NCBI GenBank assembly: GCA_039027055.1
Contig: JBCCLD010000148.1
Location: 1-10,744 of the forward strand
Direction: 5' to 3'
From: JBCBEX01 sp039027055
GTDB taxonomy: Bacteria > Bacteroidota > Rhodothermia > Rhodothermales > Rubricoccaceae
Length of the DNA stretch: 10,744 bases
A program made the translations under genes and the position numbers. Below the pieces are notes generated by a model. It made no database searches, was not told the DNA's origin, and worked only from the letters and a program-made list of their open reading frames with translations. Positions 1 through 6,710 of the stretch are shown in pieces (positions within the stretch are counted from its first letter, which is position 1; every line of letters starts with the position of its first letter).

Positions 1-1
1 C

Positions 2-1780
2 GCGAACTGCCTCCAGATCATCGGCCAAGTCGAGGTGCTCGAGTACACCGACCCCAACACGCTCGTCGGTGGCGACACGGACGCGGCCTTCGACGCCGAC
101 GATGAGGTGGTGTTCATGGCCCGCTTCGCAGGCGACCTCGCCCCAGAGAACCGGCACCCGAACGGGGTACGCAAGAACACCCGCTCCGTGGTCGTCACGA
201 CGTCGGGCGTCGTCTACCTCTACGTCAGCCGCACCAGCCGCAATCAGAGCGCGGGGCAAGACCTGGTGCAGTACCAGTTCACCCTGTCGTCGGGGACGTT
301 CCCACAAGACTACGACTTCCTGGGCCGCGGTCAGTACGAGATTGTCGAGAGCGCGGGGGAGCAAGTAGGCTCCAACCCTGAGCAGTCGTTCGCCGAGACC
401 CCCAATTACCGGCAGGAGTTCAGCGACCGTTGGATCACGGACGCCCTCTTCGTGAAGTCCAACTCGGCCAACCGCTCGGCGGCGGACCTGCTCGACCGAC
501 GCAAGTTCCTCTTCGCCCCGGGCTACTGTGCCCGCAGCGAGTGGACAGCCTCGGTCGCTCGTGGGACCATCGTCGCCAGCATCGACGGGCCAGTGCGCGG
601 CATCCGCGTCGTGCGCGGCTTCAACTCGGGACCGGTGACCACCCGCACTACCTACTTCTACGAGCAAGACGTGGTGAGCGTGACCGACGTGCGCGTGCAC
701 CCGGTCCCCTCGCTGATGGACCTCGTTGACTATGCTCCTTCGTTCCAGGACGCCACCTACGACAACCAGGAAAACCTCGCGCTCCGCATCGACGGCCGGC
801 CGGACGCCTTCGTGGCGGCGTCGCGCCCGACCAACCAGCCGTTCTGGGAAGTGGTGAACGGCCGCGAAGGCTCGGTCGCCACCGCCCTGCAGGTCACCAC
901 CGACTGGCCGGACTTGAGGATCGAGACCGTCTACCTCGAAGGTGACCTCTACCAGCAGTGCACCGGCGATGCCATGGACCGCGGGACCAGCGGCTTCATT
1001 GTGCCCCACAACCTCCCGTGGACGGACGCCCGCGAGTCCACCTACATCACGGTGGTGGGCCTGCGCCGCTCGCGCTACTCGCAGACACCCATCAGCCGCG
1101 ACGAGGCCGAGGCGCTGTCCAAGGACGCCTTTACCTACTACGCCGCGGGCACGCCCACCCGTCGCTTCGACGGCATCCCGTCGGCCGGCGGTGGCGTGGA
1201 GCCGCCTGCCGACCCACCGGTCGACCCGCCCGATCCGCCGGTCGATCCGCCGGTCGATCCGCCGGCACCCCCAGCTGATGAGGCCGACCTCGTGATCGTC
1301 TACGACGGTCGGACCGCCACCATCACCAACCTCGGCCCGAGCACCTCGACGGGCGCCGTGGCGGGCTACCGCGGCCGCAACGGCGTCGAGTCGGTAGACT
1401 TGCCATCGCTCGACCCGGGTGAGACGTTCCAGTCACGCGTGCGCAGGTCGGCCGACGACTGCGTGCAGGTACGCGCTGGCGATCAGGCCGACCCCGACGC
1501 AACCAATAACCGCGCGTGCTTCACGGGCCTCACCGGAGCCTACCCGAACCCGTTCAACCCCTCGACGCTGATCAAGTACATGGTCGAGGAGCAGGCACCG
1601 GTCACCGTGAGCGTCTTTGACGTGCTCGGACGCCGCGTGGCGCTGCTCGTGGACAACGAAGTACAGCAGGGGCCCCAAGACGTCCGCTTCGACGCGAGCA
1701 GCCTCGCCAGCGGCCTCTACCTCTACCGCATCGACACGCCCCAGCGCTCGACGACGGGCCGCGTGCTGCTGTTGAAGTAG
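2..1780 (+). CDS. T9SS-sorted secreted protein of unknown function, 5'-truncated by the window
   Basis: The frame is open to the left edge, so the true start and signal peptide lie outside; a GTG at 35 is only an internal valine codon. What remains is 592 residues. Order of parts: a domain of about 390 residues with the motif FDADDEVVFMARFAGD; a proline-rich linker of DPPV units (1202-1270); a short CARDB-like beta domain starting ADLVIVYDG; and a T9SS type A sorting domain (about 1535-1777) with YPNPFNPS, VFDVLGRRV and SGLYLYR. The first domain is clearly related to that of the next gene: both share the DDE(V/L)V.MAR block, NPEQS, DRWI, a 'C.R..W' block and QQCTGD. Cysteine codons at 8-10, 527-529 and 959-961 match three of the four cysteines in the paralogue, suggesting conserved disulfides. 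The protein is presumably exported by Sec, then T9SS, to the surface. I do not recognise an enzymatic function. A strong terminator follows 26 bp after the stop. Confidence 0.95.
   Translation, partial: ANCLQIIGQVEVLEYTDPNTLVGGDTDAAFDADDEVVFMARFAGDLAPENRHPNGVRKNTRSVVVTTSGVVYLYVSRTSRNQSAGQDLVQYQFTLSSGTFPQDYDFLGRGQYEIVESAGEQVGSNPEQSFAETPNYRQEFSDRWITDALFVKSNSANRSAADLLDRRKFLFAPGYCARSEWTASVARGTIVASIDGPVRGIRVVRGFNSGPVTTRTTYFYEQDVVSVTDVRVHPVPSLMDLVDYAPSFQDATYDNQENLALRIDGRPDAFVAASRPTNQPFWEVVNGREGSVATALQVTTDWPDLRIETVYLEGDLYQQCTGDAMDRGTSGFIVPHNLPWTDARESTYITVVGLRRSRYSQTPISRDEAEALSKDAFTYYAAGTPTRRFDGIPSAGGGVEPPADPPVDPPDPPVDPPVDPPAPPADEADLVIVYDGRTATITNLGPSTSTGAVAGYRGRNGVESVDLPSLDPGETFQSRVRRSADDCVQVRAGDQADPDATNNRACFTGLTGAYPNPFNPSTLIKYMVEEQAPVTVSVFDVLGRRVALLVDNEVQQGPQDVRFDASSLASGLYLYRIDTPQRSTTGRVLLLK
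1202..1270 (+). repeat. Proline-rich linker coded by 12-nt tandem repeat
   Basis: This part of the truncated gene encodes repeated DPPV/DPP units joining the N-terminal domain to the CARDB-like domain. At DNA level it holds three tandem copies of CGATCCGCCGGT (1231-1242, 1243-1254, 1255-1266; the last differs at one base), with more diverged copies upstream. The 12-nt period keeps the reading frame, so copy-number slippage would change linker length without breaking the protein. It is probably a stiff, extended spacer. Confidence 0.85.
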
Positions 1781-1806
1781 CCAGACGCTCCCCTGCACCG
1801 ACAGGC

Positions 1807-1843
1807 AAGCCGCCTGGGAATCAAGCGTTCCCAGGCGGCTTTT
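1807..1843 (+). terminator. Intrinsic terminator of the first gene
   Basis: A perfect 14-bp stem (AAGCCGCCTGGGAA at 1807-1820 with TTCCCAGGCGGCTT at 1828-1841) encloses a 7-nt loop and runs into four T residues at 1840-1843. It sits 26 bp past the stop codon. The A residues at the foot of the left arm give a shorter T run on the other strand, so weak bidirectional action is possible, but no leftward gene is seen nearby. Confidence 0.93.
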
Positions 1844-2562
1844 GTGTAGGCATGCTGCGCCCGTGCCTGCGGGGCTGCCAGCCTGGGAAGAACGTGCCGA
1901 TCCTAGCACGAGGTTGCCCCGCACAGACAAGCTCAAGGCGCTGGACTTCTACCGGAGAAAATGGAACGAAAGAGTGACGGACCAGGCCTGCAAACGTGCG
2001 CGGACCCGGCGGACTTGAACTTCCACGCAGTCCATGGTGACCATGCCAGGCTGCGCACCTAAGAGCCCCCAGGTCCCGTTCGTCTGGCCTGTGCGGAGCG
2101 ACTCGAGCGTCTCGCCAACAAAGAGATCTCTGCGGCTAGTCTCTCTAATATATTTTTAGTATATACATATGTTTTGGATATGCTTATGCCTTGTTATTTT
2201 CCTCGTCAATAGGCTCGACTCCCGAAACCAGCCCCCTTCCTGCATGAAGCTGACCTAGTGCTGAGACACAGCAATGCTGTCGGGTACTGGCGCGCCTGCA
2301 CCGCCCGCGGCTGTGTTGGCCTCGCTCGCCATAGTCCCGCTATGACTCCACCCCATCGCGGTGGGCTGGGCTCAGCCGCCTTGCCGCGCACGTCGCCGTC
2401 ATCGCCCCGACATACTCCTTGTGTCGCAGCACTAGCCGTCCGGCACTCTTGTCGATCTCGATAGAAACGGGGCTCCTCACCTACCCCTGTACCACCCCGT
2501 GGCTTGTTCGCACAGCCACCGCTTCACCCCCCTCCATGCTCATCGCTTCACCCCACCGAGCA
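1844..2562. other. Long gene-free stretch between the two paralogous genes
   Basis: About 720 bp with no convincing gene. Reading frames here are short and have no recognisable protein features; the best small candidate is a 33-codon frame from ATG 1961 preceded by GGAGA, which I do not call. Sites seen are an odd palindrome CATGGTGACCATG (2033-2045), a 10-bp palindrome AGAGATCTCT (2122-2131), an AT-rich patch (2141-2200) and a small inverted repeat CATAG/CTATG near 2330-2344. The stretch presumably holds the promoter and 5' leader of the downstream gene; no clear -33/-7 pair lies close to that start. Confidence 0.6.
2141..2200. promoter_or_regulatory. AT-rich patch, possible promoter region
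   Basis: 46 of these 60 bases are A or T, in striking contrast to the GC-rich surroundings. On the plus strand TATGTTTT at 2168-2175 matches the Bacteroidota -7 consensus TAnnTTTG at seven of eight positions, but no good TTG -33 element lies at the usual distance. If it is a promoter it would give the downstream gene a 5' leader of roughly 380 nt. An upstream protein-binding site or a remnant of foreign DNA are alternatives. The base composition is certain; the function is inferred. Confidence 0.35.
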
Positions 2563-5500
2563 ATGCGCGCCCTCGCCCTCGTCTTTGCTGTTGTGGCCAC
2601 GGCGGCCACGGCCCAACCCGTCGACTTCCGCCCGGTCGTGCTCACTGGCGCCGACGTCCCTGAACTCATCGGCGCGCCCGTCACCGCGCCCGTCTGCTAC
2701 GCGTTCCGCGATGGCGCCTGGCAGCAGTGCCCGCTCCAGATCGACGAGCGCGAACTGCTCGACCCTGCGTCCAACTACCCCCGAACCATCTCGGACGCGT
2801 TTCAGCTCTTCGGCGGCGAGCGGCAGTTGCTCTACACCGCCCCGCAGGACTACCCGATGCCTGGCTTCGACCCTATGATCCGCGTCGATTCCAGGCGCGC
2901 GTTCGACGACGACGACGAACTGGTGCTCATGGCGCGGTTCTTCGGCGACGTGGTGAGCCCAGCCGCGCCACCCTTCTCGCCAGCCACGGTCTCGGAGGTG
3001 CTGTTCGAAGACAAGGCCGTCTACCTCTTCGTCCCGACCGAGCCGCTCGACCAGAGCGCCGGCATCGACCTCGTCTCGTACAGCTTCGACCTGCTCGCGG
3101 GCCCCTTCCCCCAGGCCTACACCTTCGAAGACGACACGACGCTGCCCAACGAGTGGGCCGAGGGTGACTTCCTCGCCGCCAACCCCGAGCAAAGCCCGGC
3201 CTCGACGGCCTACTACTCCACGCTCTTCGAGGACCGCTGGATTCAGCGCGAGCTGCGTCTGGGCGACGGCAGCGGCGGCTACGGCCCCGACATCCTGGAC
3301 CGGGTCAAGTATGGCACCCGGCCCAACACGCTCGGCAACAACGGCGTCTGCGGCCGCACGATCTGGTCCGGCAGCGCCCGGCGCGGTACGCTCGGCATCC
3401 AGAAAGACGGCCCACTCCGCGCGCTTCGGTTCGGCCAAGGCTACAACTCCGGCGGCCTCAACTACGTGCTCTACCAGATGTACGAGCGCTTCATCGTCTA
3501 CCGCATGGCGCACCAGATGCACCGCTCGCCAGGGGCCTCCATGTGGTTCGACCTCGCCCCGGAGGCGAGCGGCATGACCTACACCAGCAACCTCTTCCCC
3601 GACGGCGTCCCGGTTGACGGACAGCCCGAGTTGGCTCCCGGCAACGCCTTCCTCGACGGCTACGTAGACTGGGACTACCTCATTGGCGACCAGGGCACGA
3701 TGGTGTCGACCTGGGAGATCGAGACGAACATCAACGGCCTGTATCCCTACTCGTACTACGAGGACGACACCACGCCCGAGACCCAGCAGTGCACCGGCGA
3801 CACGCAGGCCTTTGCCTCCGCCGGAAACGTGTATCTGACCGGGACCCCCGACGACGGCAGCGTGCCCTGGACAGACCCGACGAGCTCCCTGTCCTACGAC
3901 CGGGGCGAGTTGCGCTTTCTCCGCCTCGAGCGCAGCGTCGTGCCTGAAGTGCCGAACCTCCCCAAGGCCGACGCGGAGGCGACCGTCGCCCAGCTCAGCA
4001 CGCCCATCACGTTCACGGTGACCCCGGTCGATGTCATGGCAGGCGGCGACGTGCAGGCCCCACTCGTCGAGGGTAGCTACAGCGGGTCCACGTTCGTCGG
4101 CACGGCGTCGGACGACCGGCCGAATGACACCGGCCTCGCCACGCTCGCGCTCAGTGCATCGGCCATGAACCTCGCGTTCACCGCCGACCCGTTCACCGAG
4201 GGCGATGCGACCGCCAGCTTCACCGTGACCTCGATCGACACGGAGGTGACCGGCACCGGCTACGTGGTTGCCACCGATGTGGCGGGCAACGCCGACTCGC
4301 TCCTCGTCACGTTCGAGGTGGTCCTGCCCGACACCGCGCCCCCCGTGCTCACCGGCACCTACGCCCGGAGCCGCTTCGACGGCACGGCGACGGACGACCG
4401 CGCCAACGACACTGGCGTCGCCTCGGTCGTGCTCGGGGCGAACGCGACCAACCTGGCGCTGAGCCTCGATGCCCTCACGCCGGGCAGCGCGGTCCTCGGG
4501 TTTACGGCAACGCCCGTGGATGCTGGGGCCGTGGCCTCGGGCTACGTGGTTGCGACCGATGCCGCCGGGAATGCCGACTCGCTTCTCGTCGAGATCGACC
4601 CGCCGCCGCCGGACGAGGCCGCCCCGGTCGTAAGTGGGGCTGTGAGCGCGCCCACCACCTACACGGGTGCCGCCGAGGACAGCCGCAGCAACGACACCGG
4701 GATTGCGTCCATCGTCCTGAGCACGGATGCTGCCAACCTCGCGCTGTCCGTCGACGCGTTTCTCGCGGGCGACCCGCTCGTGGCATTCACCGCGAGTAGC
4801 ATCGTGCCTGCCGAGGTCGCCTCTGGCTACGTGATTGCTACCGACGTGGCAGGCAACGCCGACTCCGTCTTCGTGAGCCTGGACGCCGTAGCGGTGCCGT
4901 TCGATCTCGCTGCCTCGGCAGCTTACGCATATACGTCCAGCACGGCCGGCACCATCACTGTCACGGCGTCGAACATCGGGACCGACCCGATGACCTCGGT
5001 CCGGGTGGTCCGCACCTCCACCTCAGGCCTGGCCGTCGCCCAAAAGTCCATCACGCTGGGTGCGATCGCGCCGGGTGCGTCGGCGGAGGCGGTGTTCTCA
5101 TTCTCCAACGCGACCGCCGGGGCAGTGGCCTCGTTCCAGGTGCAAGACCTCGTGGTGCGCGAGGGCGAGGGCGACGTGAGCAACAACGACGTCGCTGTGA
5201 CGCTCGACCCTGCAGGTGACCTAACGCCACCGACGCTCGCAGGCACGGCCTCGGGTACGGTTTGGACCGGCACCGCCACCGACAATGGTCTGAACGACAC
5301 AGGCATCGCCACGGTGACGCTCGGGTCTGATGCGACCAACCTCACGCTCAGCATGGACACGTTCACGCCGGGCGACGCGCAGGTGCGGCTCAGCGTCGCG
5401 CTCACCGACGACACGCAACCCGGCTCGGGGACCCTGGTCGCGACGGACGTGGCGGGAAATACGGCGACGCTCCTCGTGGAGATCAGCCCGGCGGGCACCG

Positions 5501-6453
5501 ACACCGCGGCCCCTATACTGACCGGGAGCTATACGTCTTCCAGCTTCGAAGGGACGGCCAGCGACGACCGCACGAACGACACGGGGCTCGCCTCGATCAC
5601 GCTGCGCGACGCCGTCAACCTCCGCCTCTCCGTGTTGGGCAACCTCCCTGGTGCATCTTCCGCTTCCTTCCGGGTGCAGCCCATCAGTCGACGCCCGGGA
5701 CAAGGGACGGTCGTTGCCGTCGACCTGGCGGGCAATGAGAGCACGCTGTTCATCACGACGAGCCTAGCAGGTCAGCGCGACGCCGAGGAGCTTCCTGCGC
5801 TGGACGAAGCGTCTGGTGCAAAAGAAGCTGCGTTCTCCGAAACCGAGGTGGCCGACGCCGAGCGCGACGCTGTGGTTGACACGAAGCCGAGCCTCGACAA
5901 GGCCACGGTTCAGCCACAAGGCGGGGCAAGCAAGCCGACCGCAGACCAGCACACAGAAGACGCCCCGGCTGCCGCCCCGGCTGCCGAGAAGCCATCCTCC
6001 GGCGAGGAGGCAAAAGACGAGCGTGCTGTGGCGAGCTCGACGAAAGACGCTACGGCCTCCCCCGCTACGGAGGCGTCTAAGACCGGCCTGGCGTTGACCG
6101 ACGAGGCCCCCGCAGAGACGAAAGCGACGCCGTCCGAGGAGCCTACCTCTGTTGCTGCCTCCTCGTCGGCCTCGACCGAGACAGAGCCGGCCTCGCCGTT
6201 CGTGATCGAGGTCTATCCGAATCCGCTCCGCGGAGCAGCTACGCTGCGGCTGTACCTCCGGACGGAGAGCCCGGTTCGCGTGGCGCTCTACGACCTCACC
6301 GGCCGCCGCGTTGCCACGGTGATCGACCGAAGCATGCAGGGTGGCTGGCACGACCTGCGCCTGGACACCGAAGGGCTGGCGAACGGCCTCTACGTGTGGC
6401 GTGCGGAGTCGGCACTCGGCGTGGAAGCCGGTCGCCTGTCCGTCGTGCGCTGA
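2563..6453 (+). CDS. Large multidomain T9SS-sorted surface protein with five beta-type repeats
   Basis: Predicted 1296-residue exported protein. The chosen ATG gives a clean signal peptide (MRALALVFAVVATAATA, cleavage near residue 17-18); an in-frame ATG at 2536 would add nine residues. Neither start has a good Shine-Dalgarno site. Parts in order: an N-terminal domain (about 18-470) paralogous to the preceding gene's, with DDDDELVLMAR at 115-125 and only four cysteines (45, 56, 263, 410); repeats 1-3 (residues 499-779); a CARDB-like domain (780-887); repeats 4-5 (888-1070); an Ala/Glu/Thr/Lys/Asp-rich linker (1071-1212); and a T9SS type A sorting domain (1213-1296) with VYPNPLRG, VALYDLTGRRV and NGLYVWR. 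The repeats resemble HYR or Big-type extracellular beta sandwiches, which usually act as spacers or adhesive stalks. The protein is likely surface-attached or released after removal of the sorting domain. No catalytic motif is recognised; adhesion or ligand binding is a guess. A strong terminator follows. Confidence 0.96.
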   Translation: MRALALVFAVVATAATAQPVDFRPVVLTGADVPELIGAPVTAPVCYAFRDGAWQQCPLQIDERELLDPASNYPRTISDAFQLFGGERQLLYTAPQDYPMPGFDPMIRVDSRRAFDDDDELVLMARFFGDVVSPAAPPFSPATVSEVLFEDKAVYLFVPTEPLDQSAGIDLVSYSFDLLAGPFPQAYTFEDDTTLPNEWAEGDFLAANPEQSPASTAYYSTLFEDRWIQRELRLGDGSGGYGPDILDRVKYGTRPNTLGNNGVCGRTIWSGSARRGTLGIQKDGPLRALRFGQGYNSGGLNYVLYQMYERFIVYRMAHQMHRSPGASMWFDLAPEASGMTYTSNLFPDGVPVDGQPELAPGNAFLDGYVDWDYLIGDQGTMVSTWEIETNINGLYPYSYYEDDTTPETQQCTGDTQAFASAGNVYLTGTPDDGSVPWTDPTSSLSYDRGELRFLRLERSVVPEVPNLPKADAEATVAQLSTPITFTVTPVDVMAGGDVQAPLVEGSYSGSTFVGTASDDRPNDTGLATLALSASAMNLAFTADPFTEGDATASFTVTSIDTEVTGTGYVVATDVAGNADSLLVTFEVVLPDTAPPVLTGTYARSRFDGTATDDRANDTGVASVVLGANATNLALSLDALTPGSAVLGFTATPVDAGAVASGYVVATDAAGNADSLLVEIDPPPPDEAAPVVSGAVSAPTTYTGAAEDSRSNDTGIASIVLSTDAANLALSVDAFLAGDPLVAFTASSIVPAEVASGYVIATDVAGNADSVFVSLDAVAVPFDLAASAAYAYTSSTAGTITVTASNIGTDPMTSVRVVRTSTSGLAVAQKSITLGAIAPGASAEAVFSFSNATAGAVASFQVQDLVVREGEGDVSNNDVAVTLDPAGDLTPPTLAGTASGTVWTGTATDNGLNDTGIATVTLGSDATNLTLSMDTFTPGDAQVRLSVALTDDTQPGSGTLVATDVAGNTATLLVEISPAGTDTAAPILTGSYTSSSFEGTASDDRTNDTGLASITLRDAVNLRLSVLGNLPGASSASFRVQPISRRPGQGTVVAVDLAGNESTLFITTSLAGQRDAEELPALDEASGAKEAAFSETEVADAERDAVVDTKPSLDKATVQPQGGASKPTADQHTEDAPAAAPAAEKPSSGEEAKDERAVASSTKDATASPATEASKTGLALTDEAPAETKATPSEEPTSVAASSSASTETEPASPFVIEVYPNPLRGAATLRLYLRTESPVRVALYDLTGRRVATVIDRSMQGGWHDLRLDTEGLANGLYVWRAESALGVEAGRLSVVR
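4057..5772 (+). repeat. Five protein repeats of 89-95 residues, interrupted by a CARDB-like domain
   Basis: Repeat units are coded at 4057-4335, 4336-4620, 4621-4899, 5224-5505 and 5506-5772. Each begins like APPVLTGTY, carries an acidic block ending NDTG(L/V/I)A, then an N-L strand, and closes with (A)(T/V)D(V/A/L)AGN followed by a hydrophobic strand. The spacing between NDTG and ATD is 45 residues in both unit 1 and unit 2. The CARDB-like insert (4900-5223) begins FDLAASAAY and ends near DVSNNDVAV. The closing motif is typical of HYR/Big-like extracellular modules. The acidic 'DDR.NDTG' block might bind calcium; that is inference. The copies differ along their whole length, so the expansion is not recent. 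Confidence 0.9.
5773..6198 (+). other. Acidic low-complexity linker before the sorting domain
   Basis: About 142 codons of the large surface-protein gene encode a segment made almost wholly of Ala, Glu, Thr, Ser, Lys, Asp and Pro, with no aromatic residue except one Phe near its start, and with short echoes such as AAPAAEKP. It is likely disordered and strongly acidic. It occupies the place that the DPPV proline linker and CARDB-like domain hold ahead of the sorting domain in the paralogue. It may carry the protein away from the outer membrane. Confidence 0.8.
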
Positions 6454-6518
6454 GGCGAGGACGACGCTGCTGTAGGGAGGTCGCGTCCTGACGCACGACG
6501 GATCTGTGAAGCGAAGCG

Positions 6519-6559
6519 CGCCCCTCAGATCGGCCTGTATGGCATCTGAGGGGCGTTTT
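6519..6559 (+). terminator. Intrinsic terminator of the large surface-protein gene
   Basis: A perfect 12-bp stem (CGCCCCTCAGAT at 6519-6530 with ATCTGAGGGGCG at 6544-6555) is followed by TTTT (6556-6559). The 13-nt loop can extend the stem by GCC/GGC across a 2-nt bulge. It lies 65 bp past the stop and just beyond the 3' end of the leftward tRNA gene. Read leftward the hairpin lacks a T run, so it serves mainly the plus-strand gene, though it could also help stop tRNA transcription. Confidence 0.9.
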
Positions 6560-6567
6560 CCTGGATG

Positions 6568-6640
6568 TGGAGCTAAGCGGATTCGAACCGCTGACCTCTG
6601 CAGTGCGATTGCAGCGCTCTACCAACTGAGCTATAGCCCC
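6568..6640 (-). tRNA. tRNA-Ala (anticodon CGC)
   Basis: The minus strand gives a complete 73-nt cloverleaf. The acceptor stem is GGGGCTA with TAGCTCC, the D stem GCTC/GAGC, the anticodon stem CTGCA/TGCAG around loop ATCGCAC, and the T arm AGCGG-TTCGAAT-CCGCT. Anticodon CGC (6605-6607 on the plus strand) reads the alanine codon GCG. The acceptor stem holds the G3:U70 pair that marks alanine tRNAs, with A at the discriminator position, which independently confirms the identity. The 3' CCA is not encoded: the next bases are CAT, so CCA must be added after transcription. A CGC alanine tRNA suits a GC-rich genome with much GCG use. Confidence 0.97.
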
Positions 6641-6650
6641 AAGCGGACGT

Positions 6651-6658
6651 CAAGTATA
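6651..6658 (-). promoter_or_regulatory. Possible -7 box of the tRNA gene
   Basis: Read leftward this is TATACTTG, one base from the Bacteroidota -7 consensus TAnnTTTG, ending 10 bp before the first tRNA base. That distance fits a promoter starting at or just before the mature 5' end. No clear TTG -33 element is seen, because the expected place is occupied by a hairpin. Confidence 0.35.
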
Positions 6659-6688
6659 CGCACGGAGGGCAGGCCGACCCTCCGTGCG
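6659..6688 (-). terminator. Hairpin downstream of the protease gene, likely terminator without T run
   Basis: A perfect 11-bp inverted repeat (CGCACGGAGGG at 6659-6669, CCCTCCGTGCG at 6678-6688) encloses an 8-nt loop, 22 bp past the protease stop codon on the minus strand. Bases after the hairpin on that strand are TATACTTG, not a T tract, so termination may be weak. It may instead protect the protease mRNA 3' end or separate it from the tRNA. Confidence 0.6.
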
Positions 6689-6710
6689 CGGAGATTTCAC
6701 CCGCTGGCTT

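Noticed and set aside
1433..1936. A 167-codon minus-strand frame over the end of the first gene and its terminator
   Set aside because: It overlaps a well-supported sorting-domain sequence and the terminator, and its translation is a GC-driven antisense product.
1961..2062. A 33-codon plus-strand frame starting at ATG 1961 with GGAGA upstream
   Set aside because: Too short, no recognisable protein feature, and Shine-Dalgarno sites are not used by the clear genes here.
2419..2562. An N-terminal extension of the large surface protein from an upstream start codon
   Set aside because: It would bury the signal peptide 48 residues inside the protein; the ATG at 2563 puts it at the N-terminus as expected.
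2548..3522. A 324-codon minus-strand frame opposite the large surface-protein gene
   Set aside because: It lies antisense to a domain supported by paralogy, and its Val/Glu/Arg/Ala-rich translation has no domain; typical shadow in GC-rich DNA.
4057..5772. Possible recent DNA-level tandem duplication or recombination hotspot in the protein repeats
   Set aside because: The units share only motif-level similarity and have diverged broadly, so no recent DNA duplication is supported.
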